Source: Micavibrio sp. UBA2137
GTDB lineage: Bacteria > Pseudomonadota > Alphaproteobacteria > Micavibrionales > Micavibrionaceae
Length of the DNA stretch: 64,000 nt
Assembly (NCBI GenBank): GCA_002328415.1
Contig: DCXL01000004.1
Span: 417,976 to 481,975 of the forward strand
Direction: 5' to 3'
The notes under the pieces: model-generated
The model's database searches: none
Seen by the model: the letters and a program-made list of their open reading frames with translations, nothing else
What the model was told of the DNA's origin: nothing
Shown here: in pieces, positions 8,906-19,264 of the stretch
How positions within the stretch are numbered: position 1 is the first letter of the stretch
Layout: each line of letters opens with the position of its first letter
Position numbers and translations under genes: made by a program

Positions 8906-10939
8906 ATGAGCGATCTTTTCTCTGGAAATGCAGCAAACTCACCTGATTACAGCGCTGCCGATATTGAAGTCCTAGAAGGTTTGGAACCTGTCCGCAAACG
9001 CCCTGGCATGTATATTGGCGGAACGGATGAAAAGGCGCTTCATCACCTGGTACATGAGATCCTTGATAACTCCATGGACGAGGCTGTTGCTGGACATGCT
9101 TCACGCATTGAAATTACGGTGCATGCCGATGGACGCTCGGTCACAATTTCGGATAATGGTCGCGGTATTCCCGTTGACCCACATCCTAAATTTCCTACAA
9201 AATCTGCACTGGAAGTCATTCTAACAACGCTCCACTCAGGAGGTAAATTCAGCAGTAATGCCTATCAAACATCTGGTGGGTTGCACGGTGTTGGTATTTC
9301 CGTTGTTAACGCGCTTTCTGATGATATGTGGGTTGAGGTTGCACGCGACAAGAAATTATATAAACAGTCATTCTCTCGTGGGCATCCAACGGGTAAACTC
9401 GAAGACTTAGGCACAGTCTCAAATCGTCGCGGGACGACCGTTTACTTCCACGCTGACCCTGAGATTTTCAAGGACACAATTTCATTGCGTCCTGCCACAC
9501 TTTACAAGACAGTTCGTTCAAAGGCTTATCTTTTTAAGGGCGTAGAAATCCGTTGGACATGCGCCCCAGAACTACTCGATGAAAAAAGTGTTGTTCCTGA
9601 GCAGGACAGATTTCATTTCCCTGATGGGCTTTTGGATTATCTGAAACAGGAAATGGAAGGGCAGCCCCTTGTTGTTGATAGTATCTTTCACGGCACAGTC
9701 GAGTTAGATGACAAGGTTGGTAAGGTTGAATATGCAGTCGCCTTCCCTGACCGTGAGAGTACTTACATTAACTCCTACTGTAACACTGTGCCCACGCCAC
9801 TTGGAGGAACACATGTCTCTGGATTGCGCGCGGCACTTGCTAAGGGTATCAAAACCTACGCTGAGTATGCCGATATTAAACGCATATCGATTGTGACACC
9901 TGACGATATTATGGCAGGTGCAACTGTTATCCTTTCTGTTTTTGTTGCCGACCCACAGTTTCAGGGGCAAACAAAAGACAGACTTGTAAGCGCACATGTT
10001 TCACGCGCGGTTGAACAGGCTATTAAAGACCGCTTTGACCATTGGCTAACCAGTGATCCAAATACCAGTAACGCGCTTATCAATTCCTTTATTTTGCGTG
10101 CCGAGGAACGACGCCGCCTGCGGGCTGAAAAAACAACCAAACGCAAATCCGCAACACGTAAATTGCGCCTACCTGGCAAGCTTGCCGATTGTTCTAAAAA
10201 CAGCTCGGAAGATACAGAAATCTTTATTGTTGAAGGGGACAGTGCGGGTGGCTCAGCCAAACAGGCACGTAACCGCCAAACGCAGGCCATTTTGCCTCTG
10301 CGTGGCAAAATCTTGAATGTGGTCAGCGCGACAAAGGATAAGATTAAGGCCAATTCTGAAATTCAAGACATTGTGCAGGCCTTGGGCACAGGGCTAGGTG
10401 ATCAGTTTGATTTAAATGATCTACGCTATGAACGCGTTATCATCATGACAGATGCTGATGTTGATGGTGCGCATATTGCAGCCCTCCTCATGACACTCTT
10501 CTATTCAAAAATGCGTCCATTGATTGAGGCAGGACATCTTTATCTGGCACGCCCGCCGCTTTATCGCCTTGTCTCTGGCACGCTCAGCGCCTATGCACAC
10601 GATGATGCGCACAAGGACGAATTGATGGAAACTATGTTCAAGGGCAAGAAAAAAGTTGATATCTCACGCTTTAAAGGCTTGGGTGAAATGCCTGCCAAAC
10701 AGTTGAAAGAAACAACGATGGCTCCCGAAAACAGAACACTTCTCCGTATTACCGTGCCCATGGCCGAAATGATGGCCCGTGCCAGCACTGATGATATACA
10801 AGAGCTATCGGATGCCCCACAATCTGAGCGTAAGGCCGACGTTGATACGCTTGTCCAAAATTTAATGGGTAAGAATGCCGAGGCTCGTTTCAACTTTATT
10901 CAGGATAACGCTGAATTTGTTAGTGAAATTGACGTCTAG
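8906..10939 (+). CDS. parE: DNA topoisomerase IV subunit B
   Basis: ATPase subunit of topoisomerase IV, which unlinks daughter chromosomes. The 677 residues show the GHKL ATPase (EILDNSMDEA, SDNGRGIPVD, GGLHGVGISVVNALS), the transducer, and the TOPRIM domain with VEGDSAGGSAKQARNR and DADVDGAHI. The N-terminus (DIEVLEGLEPVRKRPGMYIGG) and the short TOPRIM without GyrB insertion indicate ParE, not GyrB. The partner parC is in the same window at 53104. Confidence 0.96.
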   Translation: MSDLFSGNAANSPDYSAADIEVLEGLEPVRKRPGMYIGGTDEKALHHLVHEILDNSMDEAVAGHASRIEITVHADGRSVTISDNGRGIPVDPHPKFPTKSALEVILTTLHSGGKFSSNAYQTSGGLHGVGISVVNALSDDMWVEVARDKKLYKQSFSRGHPTGKLEDLGTVSNRRGTTVYFHADPEIFKDTISLRPATLYKTVRSKAYLFKGVEIRWTCAPELLDEKSVVPEQDRFHFPDGLLDYLKQEMEGQPLVVDSIFHGTVELDDKVGKVEYAVAFPDRESTYINSYCNTVPTPLGGTHVSGLRAALAKGIKTYAEYADIKRISIVTPDDIMAGATVILSVFVADPQFQGQTKDRLVSAHVSRAVEQAIKDRFDHWLTSDPNTSNALINSFILRAEERRRLRAEKTTKRKSATRKLRLPGKLADCSKNSSEDTEIFIVEGDSAGGSAKQARNRQTQAILPLRGKILNVVSATKDKIKANSEIQDIVQALGTGLGDQFDLNDLRYERVIIMTDADVDGAHIAALLMTLFYSKMRPLIEAGHLYLARPPLYRLVSGTLSAYAHDDAHKDELMETMFKGKKKVDISRFKGLGEMPAKQLKETTMAPENRTLLRITVPMAEMMARASTDDIQELSDAPQSERKADVDTLVQNLMGKNAEARFNFIQDNAEFVSEIDV

Positions 10940-11008
10940 TCTAAAAAATTTGTAATTTCCATATTTTTAAAGTATAAGTCTTCTCATAATTTTTAAGAGG
11001 AGTTCAAC

Positions 11009-11455
11009 ATGTCAAAAACACTCACAAATTTTGCCGCAGCTGCTGGATTAAGTGCGATGGCCTTAGCTACTTCAGGTTGCGCAGGGTACGGACCTGTCCA
11101 AACATCGGTGCGCGGAAACACAGTCATGAATTTGGCACGCGGCATTGAACTCTTTGCAGAAGACGCCATTAATAATCCCTGTGTTGCCGCGACAACACGC
11201 GGTGCTATTATCAATGGTCAGGCACGTGCCTGTTCACAACGCATTGAGCCTGTTGATTTACCAAATGTGGGGCGTGAATTTCAATTGAGATCACGCGATA
11301 CCGCAAGACCACGTGCTGGCGAGCCTCAAATCGTTGTTCTTTATCCAGACGCTCCTATTGATGCCTCACGTGCTATGCCCCTACGCAGGCAATGCGAAAA
11401 TGAAGGCGGCGTTGTCAGATACGCTGATGGCATTGGCACACTCTGCGTCAGATAA
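11009..11455 (+). CDS. Small lipoprotein, function unknown
   Basis: A 148-residue protein with a lipoprotein-type signal peptide ending in ATSGC, so Cys24 is the likely lipidated residue. The mature region has no family I recognise; four Cys (in NPCV, ARACS, RRQCEN and GTLCVR) suggest periplasmic disulfides. A good ribosome site (AAGAGGAG) precedes the ATG. It follows parE by 69 bp and ends 16 bp from the convergent next gene. Confidence 0.8.
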   Translation: MSKTLTNFAAAAGLSAMALATSGCAGYGPVQTSVRGNTVMNLARGIELFAEDAINNPCVAATTRGAIINGQARACSQRIEPVDLPNVGREFQLRSRDTARPRAGEPQIVVLYPDAPIDASRAMPLRRQCENEGGVVRYADGIGTLCVR

Positions 11456-11471
11456 TCTAGAGAAGTTTTCT

Positions 11472-12206
11472 TTACGGATAATCGCAATGGTCAAAGGTAA
11501 TCTTAGCGAAAGATTGCACGCCCTCTTCAATTGAGAAGCGGTATTCTTTATCACCCACAACAAGGGAATGATAAATCGGTAGATTACCTTCCTTTGTTTC
11601 AACCAAACCGCTTTTTGTTTCAAAGGCAATCGCCACAGGCTTTGCTGGGTCAAACCATGCCTCAGCATCACCGTCTTTGCTTTTTGCGGCTGTACCGCTT
11701 CCAGAGACACTAATCTCATCATCTGCGCCAATATTAACGGCACTATCAGGACCTTTAAGTGCAGGCGTTTTGACAATAAAGCGGCGCGTCACTGGGTCAG
11801 AACAATTGCGCGGTGGACGTGCTGAGAGGATAATAAATTCAAGACGTTCAGGGTCCATACCCTCATCTAAGCGGTCACGGATCATCGCTACCAGTTCGCG
11901 CAAAGGCCCTTCATTGGGTAACTCCTTGGAAATCTCATCCTTGAGCTGCGTATATCTGGCTGAGGCTGTTTGTGCCTGAGCGCGCGCTTCAAGCAATTCT
12001 TCCTGAAGCTCCAGAATTTCTGTACGGTTCTCGCCTAATTTCTTTTGCAAGGTTGCCTGACGGCTTTCGTTATAATTGCGCCCAATCCAGCCAGCCAGAA
12101 AAGCAGTAACAATAAAGAAGGCCGCAACTTTTACGAACGTCGCCGTTCTCTGACGTGATCTTTCACGATAGCGTTTGCGAATATTATAACTGTTTTTATG
12201 TACCAT
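11472..12206 (-). CDS. Membrane-anchored coiled-coil protein, unknown
   Basis: The 244-residue protein starts with a strongly basic stretch (RKRYRERSRQR), then one membrane segment at about residues 24-43, then a predicted coiled coil (about 50-95, rich in E, L, Q and R), then a compact beta-rich C-terminal domain. The layout implies an inner-membrane anchor with the coiled coil and domain in the periplasm. AGGGGCAAG precedes the ATG. No known family recognised. Confidence 0.75.
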   Translation of the reverse strand: MVHKNSYNIRKRYRERSRQRTATFVKVAAFFIVTAFLAGWIGRNYNESRQATLQKKLGENRTEILELQEELLEARAQAQTASARYTQLKDEISKELPNEGPLRELVAMIRDRLDEGMDPERLEFIILSARPPRNCSDPVTRRFIVKTPALKGPDSAVNIGADDEISVSGSGTAAKSKDGDAEAWFDPAKPVAIAFETKSGLVETKEGNLPIYHSLVVGDKEYRFSIEEGVQSFAKITFDHCDYP

Positions 12207-12229
12207 CTTGCCCCTGAATAAAGCGCAAA

Positions 12230-14107
12230 TTAAAACGGAATGCCATAATAAAAATAGCTAATCGCAATAAAGGCAGCCCAGATAATGAGAATAAGCGGCA
12301 TCCCTGCCACAATAAAGTCTCTGAAATTATAGTGACCGGGTCCCATAACTAATAGATTTGTCTGGTATCCAATGGGTGAGGCAAAGGAGCAATTTGCCGC
12401 AAAAACAACACAGATAGCAAAAATCATTGGGTCAATATTGAGACTGGCCGCCAAGCTGACCGCAATAGGTGTAAAGAGAATGGCACATGCATTATTGGTC
12501 AGAATATTCGTTGAGATTGCAATAAGTATAAAGAAAAGCGATATCATTGTCAGCGGACTTGAGGCCAGAGGCAGCTCTAATATTGAGTTGGCGATAAAGG
12601 TCGCGCCATCGGTTGCGTTTAAAGCCGTACCAAGCGCAAGCATACTCCCAACAAGCAAGAAAATCTTACGGTCAATGGCTCGTGTGGCCTGCCTGATATT
12701 CATACATCCCGTTGCAATCATGGCAACTGCACCCGTTACTGCCGCAACTGGAATAGTCAAAATACCCATAGCCGCCAGAACAATTGTTCCTACAAAAATA
12801 GCTAAAGCTCGTGGCGCCTTCTCAGCACGAGGGACTTCGGCTTTTGATCCAGAAAGCACAATGATATCCTTATTACCACGCATATTATTAACAGCAGTAT
12901 CAGGGCCAGCAATTAACAGAACGTCTCCAGCCTCTAACCTAATGCGTCCAAAGCGACGACGAATAATACGTGAACGGCGCTGAATACCTAAAACAATTGC
13001 GCCAAATTGAATGCCAAACCCAACTTGCTCAACGCTCATATCGATAAAGCGCGAGTTTGGAGGAATAGAAACCTCAGCCAACACACGACTTTGCTCAATG
13101 GCCGCTGAGTCAGCCCCCTCATCCTCATCTTCATCTGGTGCAATGATGGCTTGTTTTTCTTGGGAAAGAAGAAACCCAGGAAACCGCGCAAGCAAATCAG
13201 AAAGACGTTTTCGCGTTGCAGAAATAATAATGACATCGCCCACATCAAGCTTATAACCTTCAAAAGGTGGGAGAATAATATGTCCACGGCGTTGAATAAG
13301 CTTAATGCGAATGTCTCTTAATGATGGAAAAACACCCTTTACGCACTCTTCACCTATAAGAGCACTACCCACATTCACGTCAACTTCGGCGACAAACTCT
13401 TTATCATTATCCTCAACAATTGAATCTGTTATAGAGTCACGCTTGGGCATGATGAAAGGCATAACAAAAAGAACATAAACAAGCCCGATCCCCGCCAAGA
13501 TACAGCCCGGCACAAAGAATTGAAAAAAGGTAAGTCCTTCATATCCAATTTCTTGCAATGTGGAAGAGACAAGAAGGTTTGTGGAAGAACCAACAAGCGT
13601 TGTCATGCCCCCTAGGATCGCAACAAAACTCAAAGGCATCATCACACGCCCCTGTGAGACGTTAATTTTCTGCACTAGAGATTGAATAACTGGGATAGCG
13701 AGAATAACGAGCGGTGTATTATTCATGAAACCGCTCAATGCTGCGACCATGATTAAAATCATGAAAATAGAAAAGAGTGCTACTTTTTTGCCACCATACT
13801 TGAAAAGGCGCGTGAAAGGCTGCAGTGCATCCGTTTGCAATATCCCCTGCCCCATGACCAGCAAGGCCAAAACCGCGATAAGAGACGGATTTGCAAATCC
13901 AGAAAGCAGCATGGCAGAGCTAAGAAGGTTATCACCATCCTCGTTGAGCACAGGAAAAAATTGCCCAAAAAGAAGCAACCCACACAGCAAGAAAAAGCAG
14001 ATCATTTCGATAGGATGCTTTTCCCTTATGAAAGCAATAATCGTCAGCACAGTCATCGCAAAGATGATGTGCATCTGAAAATTTGTCGGTATGTAAAACT
14101 CAAACAT
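12230..14107 (-). CDS. SLC13/DASS-type permease with two RCK_C domains
   Basis: A polytopic inner-membrane protein with N- and C-terminal halves of hydrophobic helices. Between them are two soluble TrkA-C (RCK_C)-like domains, seen as repeats of the pattern LxAGDVLLIAG and LDVGDVIIISA at about residues 290 and 400. The signature MTTLVGSSTNLLVSS is typical of the SLC13 family (sodium-coupled anions, sulfate or dicarboxylates); the substrate cannot be read. The frame opens earlier with TTG; the ATG at 14107 is preferred. Confidence 0.88.
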   Translation of the reverse strand: MFEFYIPTNFQMHIIFAMTVLTIIAFIREKHPIEMICFFLLCGLLLFGQFFPVLNEDGDNLLSSAMLLSGFANPSLIAVLALLVMGQGILQTDALQPFTRLFKYGGKKVALFSIFMILIMVAALSGFMNNTPLVILAIPVIQSLVQKINVSQGRVMMPLSFVAILGGMTTLVGSSTNLLVSSTLQEIGYEGLTFFQFFVPGCILAGIGLVYVLFVMPFIMPKRDSITDSIVEDNDKEFVAEVDVNVGSALIGEECVKGVFPSLRDIRIKLIQRRGHIILPPFEGYKLDVGDVIIISATRKRLSDLLARFPGFLLSQEKQAIIAPDEDEDEGADSAAIEQSRVLAEVSIPPNSRFIDMSVEQVGFGIQFGAIVLGIQRRSRIIRRRFGRIRLEAGDVLLIAGPDTAVNNMRGNKDIIVLSGSKAEVPRAEKAPRALAIFVGTIVLAAMGILTIPVAAVTGAVAMIATGCMNIRQATRAIDRKIFLLVGSMLALGTALNATDGATFIANSILELPLASSPLTMISLFFILIAISTNILTNNACAILFTPIAVSLAASLNIDPMIFAICVVFAANCSFASPIGYQTNLLVMGPGHYNFRDFIVAGMPLILIIWAAFIAISYFYYGIPF

Positions 14108-14119
14108 AAATAAGCTCAA

Positions 14120-16342
14120 TTACTGCTGGTCCTGAATATCAATTATATTTTTCAAACCCAGTCTTACAAAGAACTCTGTTGAGTTCTCCCCAGTTCTTTC
14201 TTGAGTAAAGTTTCTTTGCATGATCGTCTGCACATCAACACACTGACCCGTGTAGTCCAAACCTATTTGTGCGCGACGCAAACCTTCATTCCGACTAGAG
14301 AAGTCATAAACAGCCCCTGTGCGAGCCGCCCATTGCGGTGTCAGTTGAAGTTTCAGTGTTGAATTTACTTGTTCACGATCATCTGGAATATCAGTTGTAT
14401 TAAAAGCAGATGCATATAAATAGTTCGTATTCAGCGTAATCGGGCCTCCTTTAAAAATCGAACTCACCTCGTGGCGTTTTGAACTAAAGTCTTTACCGTC
14501 AAATTGAAAACGGTAATTCAAATCAACATACGGCGTAAATTTGGCCTTAACCTCACCCACAATGTCACTCACATTATCCTCAAGGCCAGACCCTTCTGAG
14601 AAAAGGCCCCCATCTTCTTCCAAGCGAAGGCTTTGACCTAGGAAAATTTCAGCCTCATTGTTTTTAAAATCGTAAATTCCAGTTCGAACCCCATAGGTAA
14701 AACGTGATATATCCTCGACACGATCATAACCAGGAAAGCGGTTGGCGTTATATAAATTCACCGTATCAATTTGCACATCCTGACTATCCTCATTTGGGAT
14801 ATCCACAGAATCATCCCCAAGGTTAGGCGCTAATGTTAGCGATACTTTAGGCTCGATCACCATTTGCGATTTTTCGAACTGTCTCGCAAGTGGATAACGG
14901 CTTTCAAAATGTGCTGTTGGAAAAAAGCGCGCTTGGTTATCGTCCAAATCGGCACTACGTCCATCAAAATAAAAAACATCCGTTCTTGCATTTAAATCGA
15001 CTGTGTTAACTAGACCTATTGGCATAACCGCACGTTTGTACCACCCTAAATCAGAGGATAAACGATATGTCTCCTGGCCATTTTCAAGTCGGTTAAGACC
15101 AAGGCCCGAGAAATTTGCTTGCCACTGCCCACCAAAAAACTGGTTCGGCTCACCATAAAAACTGGCTTCTATTTCTGGCAAAATGAGAGGCTGATCACGC
15201 TGACGCTCAGACACACGGACATCTTGGTAATAGAATGAGCGAATGGCCGCGTAATCTCTGCCTGAAAAGCGTTCAGCATACAACTGGTTCTCAAGAACAT
15301 CGTCACTGGTAATATCATACTCACGCGCATATTGATCATCAGTCACGGTTTCCACGTCAAAGCCTGTGCGCCACTTTTCATTAATTTCTAGCAAACCTTC
15401 GCCAAATAAGTGCCCCCGCACTTCCTTGTCTGTACGCACAGTAACACCACCCACACTATCGTCACGCTCTGCGTAAGTAATTCCACCTTGAAACTCAACG
15501 GCCGCTTTATCAAAGCGCTTACGCACCTCTCCCAAAAGCAAAGGGTTCTGTTGCGCAAAAACGCGCGCGCCTAACGTTGCGTCCAAATCAGGCGCTATAT
15601 CAAAGTAATAGCTATTTTCTACACCAAATCCTTGTTCAGAGGAAAAGGATAAAGACGGTGCTAACCAACCACTTTGTCGGTCAACAGTACCGTCAGAGTG
15701 TCTAAAATACGGCGTGTAGAGTACGGGCGTGCCGTAAACTTCGAAGGTGGCATCGTCATAGACAATGGACTTATCCACATTATCATGCACAACCTCGCGT
15801 GCCTTGATTTGCCATACCGGGGCTTTTTCTGGATTTTTCTTACACGGTTCACATGCAGTATAAACAGCCTTGCGCATAATCGTTTCGCGCGCTCCAATGC
15901 GCTGCCCTTCAGAGGCTTTCACACGGGATCCATCACTTAAAACCGAGCGTAATTTTTTAACAAATCCGTCACCTAGATCACGACTTAATTCAATACTCTC
16001 TGCAAAATGCACGTCACCATTTGGCTCAAGAATGACCACTTCACCAACAGCTTCAACAATTTCAGTTTCAAGGTCATAAGTCACTGTTTGCGCACGTAAA
16101 ATCCTGTCACCATAAATAAATTCAACATCCTCACTGGCTGTGACAAGCTGCTTCTTTTCATCGTAGATCAAAGTACCAGCATTCATATCAACGGGAATTT
16201 TTTCTTCCTGTGGCGCAATAGCTGGGTCAACAGCTGCCTTTGCAAGGTAAGGCGCGCTTACAAGTAGCGTTGTCGCCAGAAGCCCTGCTGACAGAGTCCG
16301 AGTCCTTGAAAAACCATTAATTTTAAATTTATCGAAAAACAT
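14120..16342 (-). CDS. lptD: LPS-assembly protein LptD
   Basis: Outer-membrane beta-barrel that, with LptE, places lipopolysaccharide on the cell surface. A signal peptide ends around AKAAVDPA. The LptA-like N-terminal jellyroll begins at DMNAGTLIYDEKKQLVTASGD-type sequence and includes the paired Cys in YTACEPC; the rest is beta-strand-rich barrel. Start ATG 16342 fits the signal peptide; the frame is open to 16390. The usual neighbours (lptG, surA, pdxA, ksgA) are absent; it sits between an anion transporter and a helicase. Confidence 0.92.
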   Translation of the reverse strand: MFFDKFKINGFSRTRTLSAGLLATTLLVSAPYLAKAAVDPAIAPQEEKIPVDMNAGTLIYDEKKQLVTASEDVEFIYGDRILRAQTVTYDLETEIVEAVGEVVILEPNGDVHFAESIELSRDLGDGFVKKLRSVLSDGSRVKASEGQRIGARETIMRKAVYTACEPCKKNPEKAPVWQIKAREVVHDNVDKSIVYDDATFEVYGTPVLYTPYFRHSDGTVDRQSGWLAPSLSFSSEQGFGVENSYYFDIAPDLDATLGARVFAQQNPLLLGEVRKRFDKAAVEFQGGITYAERDDSVGGVTVRTDKEVRGHLFGEGLLEINEKWRTGFDVETVTDDQYAREYDITSDDVLENQLYAERFSGRDYAAIRSFYYQDVRVSERQRDQPLILPEIEASFYGEPNQFFGGQWQANFSGLGLNRLENGQETYRLSSDLGWYKRAVMPIGLVNTVDLNARTDVFYFDGRSADLDDNQARFFPTAHFESRYPLARQFEKSQMVIEPKVSLTLAPNLGDDSVDIPNEDSQDVQIDTVNLYNANRFPGYDRVEDISRFTYGVRTGIYDFKNNEAEIFLGQSLRLEEDGGLFSEGSGLEDNVSDIVGEVKAKFTPYVDLNYRFQFDGKDFSSKRHEVSSIFKGGPITLNTNYLYASAFNTTDIPDDREQVNSTLKLQLTPQWAARTGAVYDFSSRNEGLRRAQIGLDYTGQCVDVQTIMQRNFTQERTGENSTEFFVRLGLKNIIDIQDQQ

Positions 16343-16425
16343 AAATGAAACCGCTGAATAACGCACATTAAGTGTCGTTGAATTAGACACTCAAGTCAAG
16401 TTATCCACAAGGCAAAACAAGGCTT

Positions 16426-17772
16426 TTATTTAAAAAAGGCTGGCACTGTGTCCCCAAAGCCAATAGCATCATCCCCGCCCTGATTGGATTTGTTTTGAGA
16501 TGTCCCCTTCAGTGCCTTGTTTTGAGGCATTTTTTGCACATGCCCTTTTGTATCGGAGCCTCTTTTATCAGGTGTTGTTTTTTTATTATTTTTCTGTGAC
16601 TTACCAGAGCTTGATGATTTTTTACTTGAATTTTTATCTTCGATATCTGAAAGCTTTTCTACTTCAATCTTCTGGTCAATGTTCTTCTCAATGGCCTTCA
16701 CATATTTATCATCATCTTTTGTTGCGAATGTCCACGCATGCCCTTTATTACCAGCACGACCAGTACGCCCAATACGATGGACATAGTCATCTGGGTGGAA
16801 AGGCGTGTCGAAGTTAAACACATGCGACACATTATCCACGTCAATGCCACGCGCCGCCACATCAGAGCAGACAAGAAACTTTATCTCACCCTTTTTAAAG
16901 GCATCAAGTGTTTGGTTGCGGAAGGCCTGCGCCATATCACCATGCATTGAACCTGCGTTGAATTTCCGTTTCTTCAAAACCTGAACAAGACGGTCAACCT
17001 CGCGCTTGCGGTTACAGAAGATAAAGGCGGTCTCAACCTTGGAGCGCTCAAGCAACGTGCAGAGCAAGTCATCTTTTTCCTTGTGATGTACCCAGACCAT
17101 TTTCTGCTCAACATTTTCAGAAGTCGTCGCCGCCGCGGCAACAGCAACGCGACGCGGGTTCATCAAAAACTTAGAAGCTAATCTTTCAATTTCATCAGGC
17201 ATTGTTGCCGAGAATAGGAGCGTCTGTCTGGCAAAGGGCAAATTCTCAACAATCTTTTCAATATCAGGGATAAAGCCCATATCAAGCATACGGTCGGCCT
17301 CATCAATGATAAGAAGCTTAATATCATTCATCAGGATTTGCCCGCGCTCAAACAAATCAATGAGACGTCCAGGTGTTGCAATCAATACATCAACACCGCG
17401 ATCAAGCTTCTTGATTTGCTCGGCCATAGACGAACCACCGACAAGTAACGCCTTAGTTAGGCTGTGATATTTGCCGTATTCATCGAAACTCTCGGCAACC
17501 TGTGACGCCAACTCACGCGTTGGTGCAAGAATGAGTGAACGCGGCATACGGCTCTTGGCGCGCCCTGATGACAGAATTTCTATCGTAGGCAATGTAAAAC
17601 CCGCAGTCTTTCCTGTTCCTGTTTGGGCAATCCCAACCAAATCACGCGACATCAAGATATGCGGGATGGCCTGCGCCTGAATAGGCGTTGGATGTGTGTA
17701 ACCCTTCTCCTTAATCGCCTTCATGGTCGGCTCGGACAGGTTCAGTTCAGCAAAAGTTTTTGTCTCAGTCAT
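16426..17772 (-). CDS. DEAD-box RNA helicase, RhlE-like
   Basis: ATP-dependent RNA helicase acting in ribosome assembly or mRNA turnover. The 448 residues show the Q motif (GYTHPTPIQAQAIP), motif I (AQTGTGKT), PTRELA, motif II DEAD in IIDEADRMLDMGF, SAT, and motif VI HRIGRTGRAG. After about residue 370 there is a low-complexity Lys/Ser/Asn-rich basic tail, common in RhlE-type proteins and likely to contact RNA. Which paralogue it is cannot be settled from the motifs. Confidence 0.93.
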   Translation of the reverse strand: MTETKTFAELNLSEPTMKAIKEKGYTHPTPIQAQAIPHILMSRDLVGIAQTGTGKTAGFTLPTIEILSSGRAKSRMPRSLILAPTRELASQVAESFDEYGKYHSLTKALLVGGSSMAEQIKKLDRGVDVLIATPGRLIDLFERGQILMNDIKLLIIDEADRMLDMGFIPDIEKIVENLPFARQTLLFSATMPDEIERLASKFLMNPRRVAVAAAATTSENVEQKMVWVHHKEKDDLLCTLLERSKVETAFIFCNRKREVDRLVQVLKKRKFNAGSMHGDMAQAFRNQTLDAFKKGEIKFLVCSDVAARGIDVDNVSHVFNFDTPFHPDDYVHRIGRTGRAGNKGHAWTFATKDDDKYVKAIEKNIDQKIEVEKLSDIEDKNSSKKSSSSGKSQKNNKKTTPDKRGSDTKGHVQKMPQNKALKGTSQNKSNQGGDDAIGFGDTVPAFFK

Positions 17773-17797
17773 TCAAATCCATATATGTGAGATGGGG

Positions 17798-19243
17798 TTA
17801 TTTAGCAACAGACTTCTTTTTACCAGTCTTCTTGCGTTGCGGGCATGTTATAGGTCTTATAAATCTAAGCAAGATATAAATGAGGAATGCCGATAAAATT
17901 CCAGGCATTGCCTCATATATTGTTGTATTCCAGCCAAAATGACGCCAAATAACAACTGTTGCGAGCGCAACAACTATCATCACATAGGCCTCACCCGCAT
18001 AAATTTTCTGATTAAAGGCGCGCAAGAAAACAATCGGCGCAAAGGCCGCGCCCATGATTGAAACCGCCAAAAGCACAAGCGAGAACACCTCTTTTGTTCC
18101 AAAGATTGCAATCAATAACGCGACGGCAGTAACCAGAAATGTCACAATTTTCAAAAACAAATAATTATCCTTCTGACGACGCATGATGTCCTGCGAGATA
18201 GAAGCCGTACCGCTTAATATCAAGCTATCAGCCGTTGAAATCGTACTCGCAAAAACCCCTGCAAGCACTAGCCCAACCAGATAGAACGGGGCAACTATTT
18301 CTGCTGTTTCAAGAAGGGCGAGCTCTTTATCAAAAAGTACTTCAGGGGGCAAAATAACGCGCGTGCAAACGGCCACCATATAGGCAGAGAGATAGAAAAG
18401 CCCATATCCAGCAAAATACCAGTTTGTTGCCGAATTTGCATCCTTGCCATGTCTGAGCGACATAAAGCGTACCATAACATGCGGAAAGCCAACCAATGCC
18501 ACACCAAGGAAAAACCACCCTCCAATAAAGGCAAAAGCGCCACCCTTGGCATAGGATGGCCAGAAATTATCCAAAGTAGGATCTATGGCTGACAACGCGC
18601 CCATCAGGTTGCCCCAGCCCCCTACATAAGACAGGCAGGCAAATAACATCGCGAAAATAGCCCCTATCATCACAAAGGATTGCGCCACGTCTGTCCAGAT
18701 AGAGGCACGAATACCGCCCGCCATGCAGTAAAGCAAAACAATAACTGCGCCTATGATCGCCCCCGCATCGTAATGCCACCCAAACAAAACATTTAGCGCC
18801 TTACTGCCCGCGGTTAGTTGTGCTGCGGCATAAAGGACAACGGCAACAAGCGTTATAAGCGCAATCAGCAGGCGCACACCACGCACACCTTTTCCTTCAA
18901 TAGATGATGTTAAAAAACCAGTGAAGCAGGATGTTTTCAGGCGCTGAGTGTGCGTTCTTAAGGGACGAGAGACAAGCTTAACAGACAAAAAGCCACCAAT
19001 GACTGTGGCAATCATCATCCAGATACCGCCAAAACCCATCGTGTATCCAAACCCGACAATCCCTGTAAAGGCAAAACCACTTGCCGTGGATGAAGCCGCA
19101 GATAATCCAACAACAGAGGGCGGGACATCACGGCTTGCCAGTAAATAATCCTCAGAGGTTTTTTGGCGCTTAAACGCCGAGAGCAATCCGATAGCAAGAA
19201 ACACAGCCAGAAAAAGAAGGAAGATAATTAAAACACCTGACAT
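17798..19243 (-). CDS. Sodium:solute symporter (SSS family)
   Basis: A 481-residue protein with about 13 hydrophobic segments. The N-terminal motif SEDYLLASRDVPPSVVGLSAASSTASGF and the later STADSLILSGTASISQD are the sodium-site hallmarks of the PutP-like solute:sodium symporters. The substrate (for example proline, pantothenate or an organic acid) cannot be deduced. It is 21 bp downstream of recJ on the same strand, so it may be read from the glpX-yhhQ-recJ transcript. Confidence 0.9.
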   Translation of the reverse strand: MSGVLIIFLLFLAVFLAIGLLSAFKRQKTSEDYLLASRDVPPSVVGLSAASSTASGFAFTGIVGFGYTMGFGGIWMMIATVIGGFLSVKLVSRPLRTHTQRLKTSCFTGFLTSSIEGKGVRGVRLLIALITLVAVVLYAAAQLTAGSKALNVLFGWHYDAGAIIGAVIVLLYCMAGGIRASIWTDVAQSFVMIGAIFAMLFACLSYVGGWGNLMGALSAIDPTLDNFWPSYAKGGAFAFIGGWFFLGVALVGFPHVMVRFMSLRHGKDANSATNWYFAGYGLFYLSAYMVAVCTRVILPPEVLFDKELALLETAEIVAPFYLVGLVLAGVFASTISTADSLILSGTASISQDIMRRQKDNYLFLKIVTFLVTAVALLIAIFGTKEVFSLVLLAVSIMGAAFAPIVFLRAFNQKIYAGEAYVMIVVALATVVIWRHFGWNTTIYEAMPGILSAFLIYILLRFIRPITCPQRKKTGKKKSVAK

Positions 19244-19264
19244 AGTTCGCTCTTTCTCCTCAAA

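Noticed and set aside
12372..12983. 203-codon frame antisense to the SLC13 transporter
   Set aside because: Hydrophobic-codon mirror of a membrane protein; no start signal.
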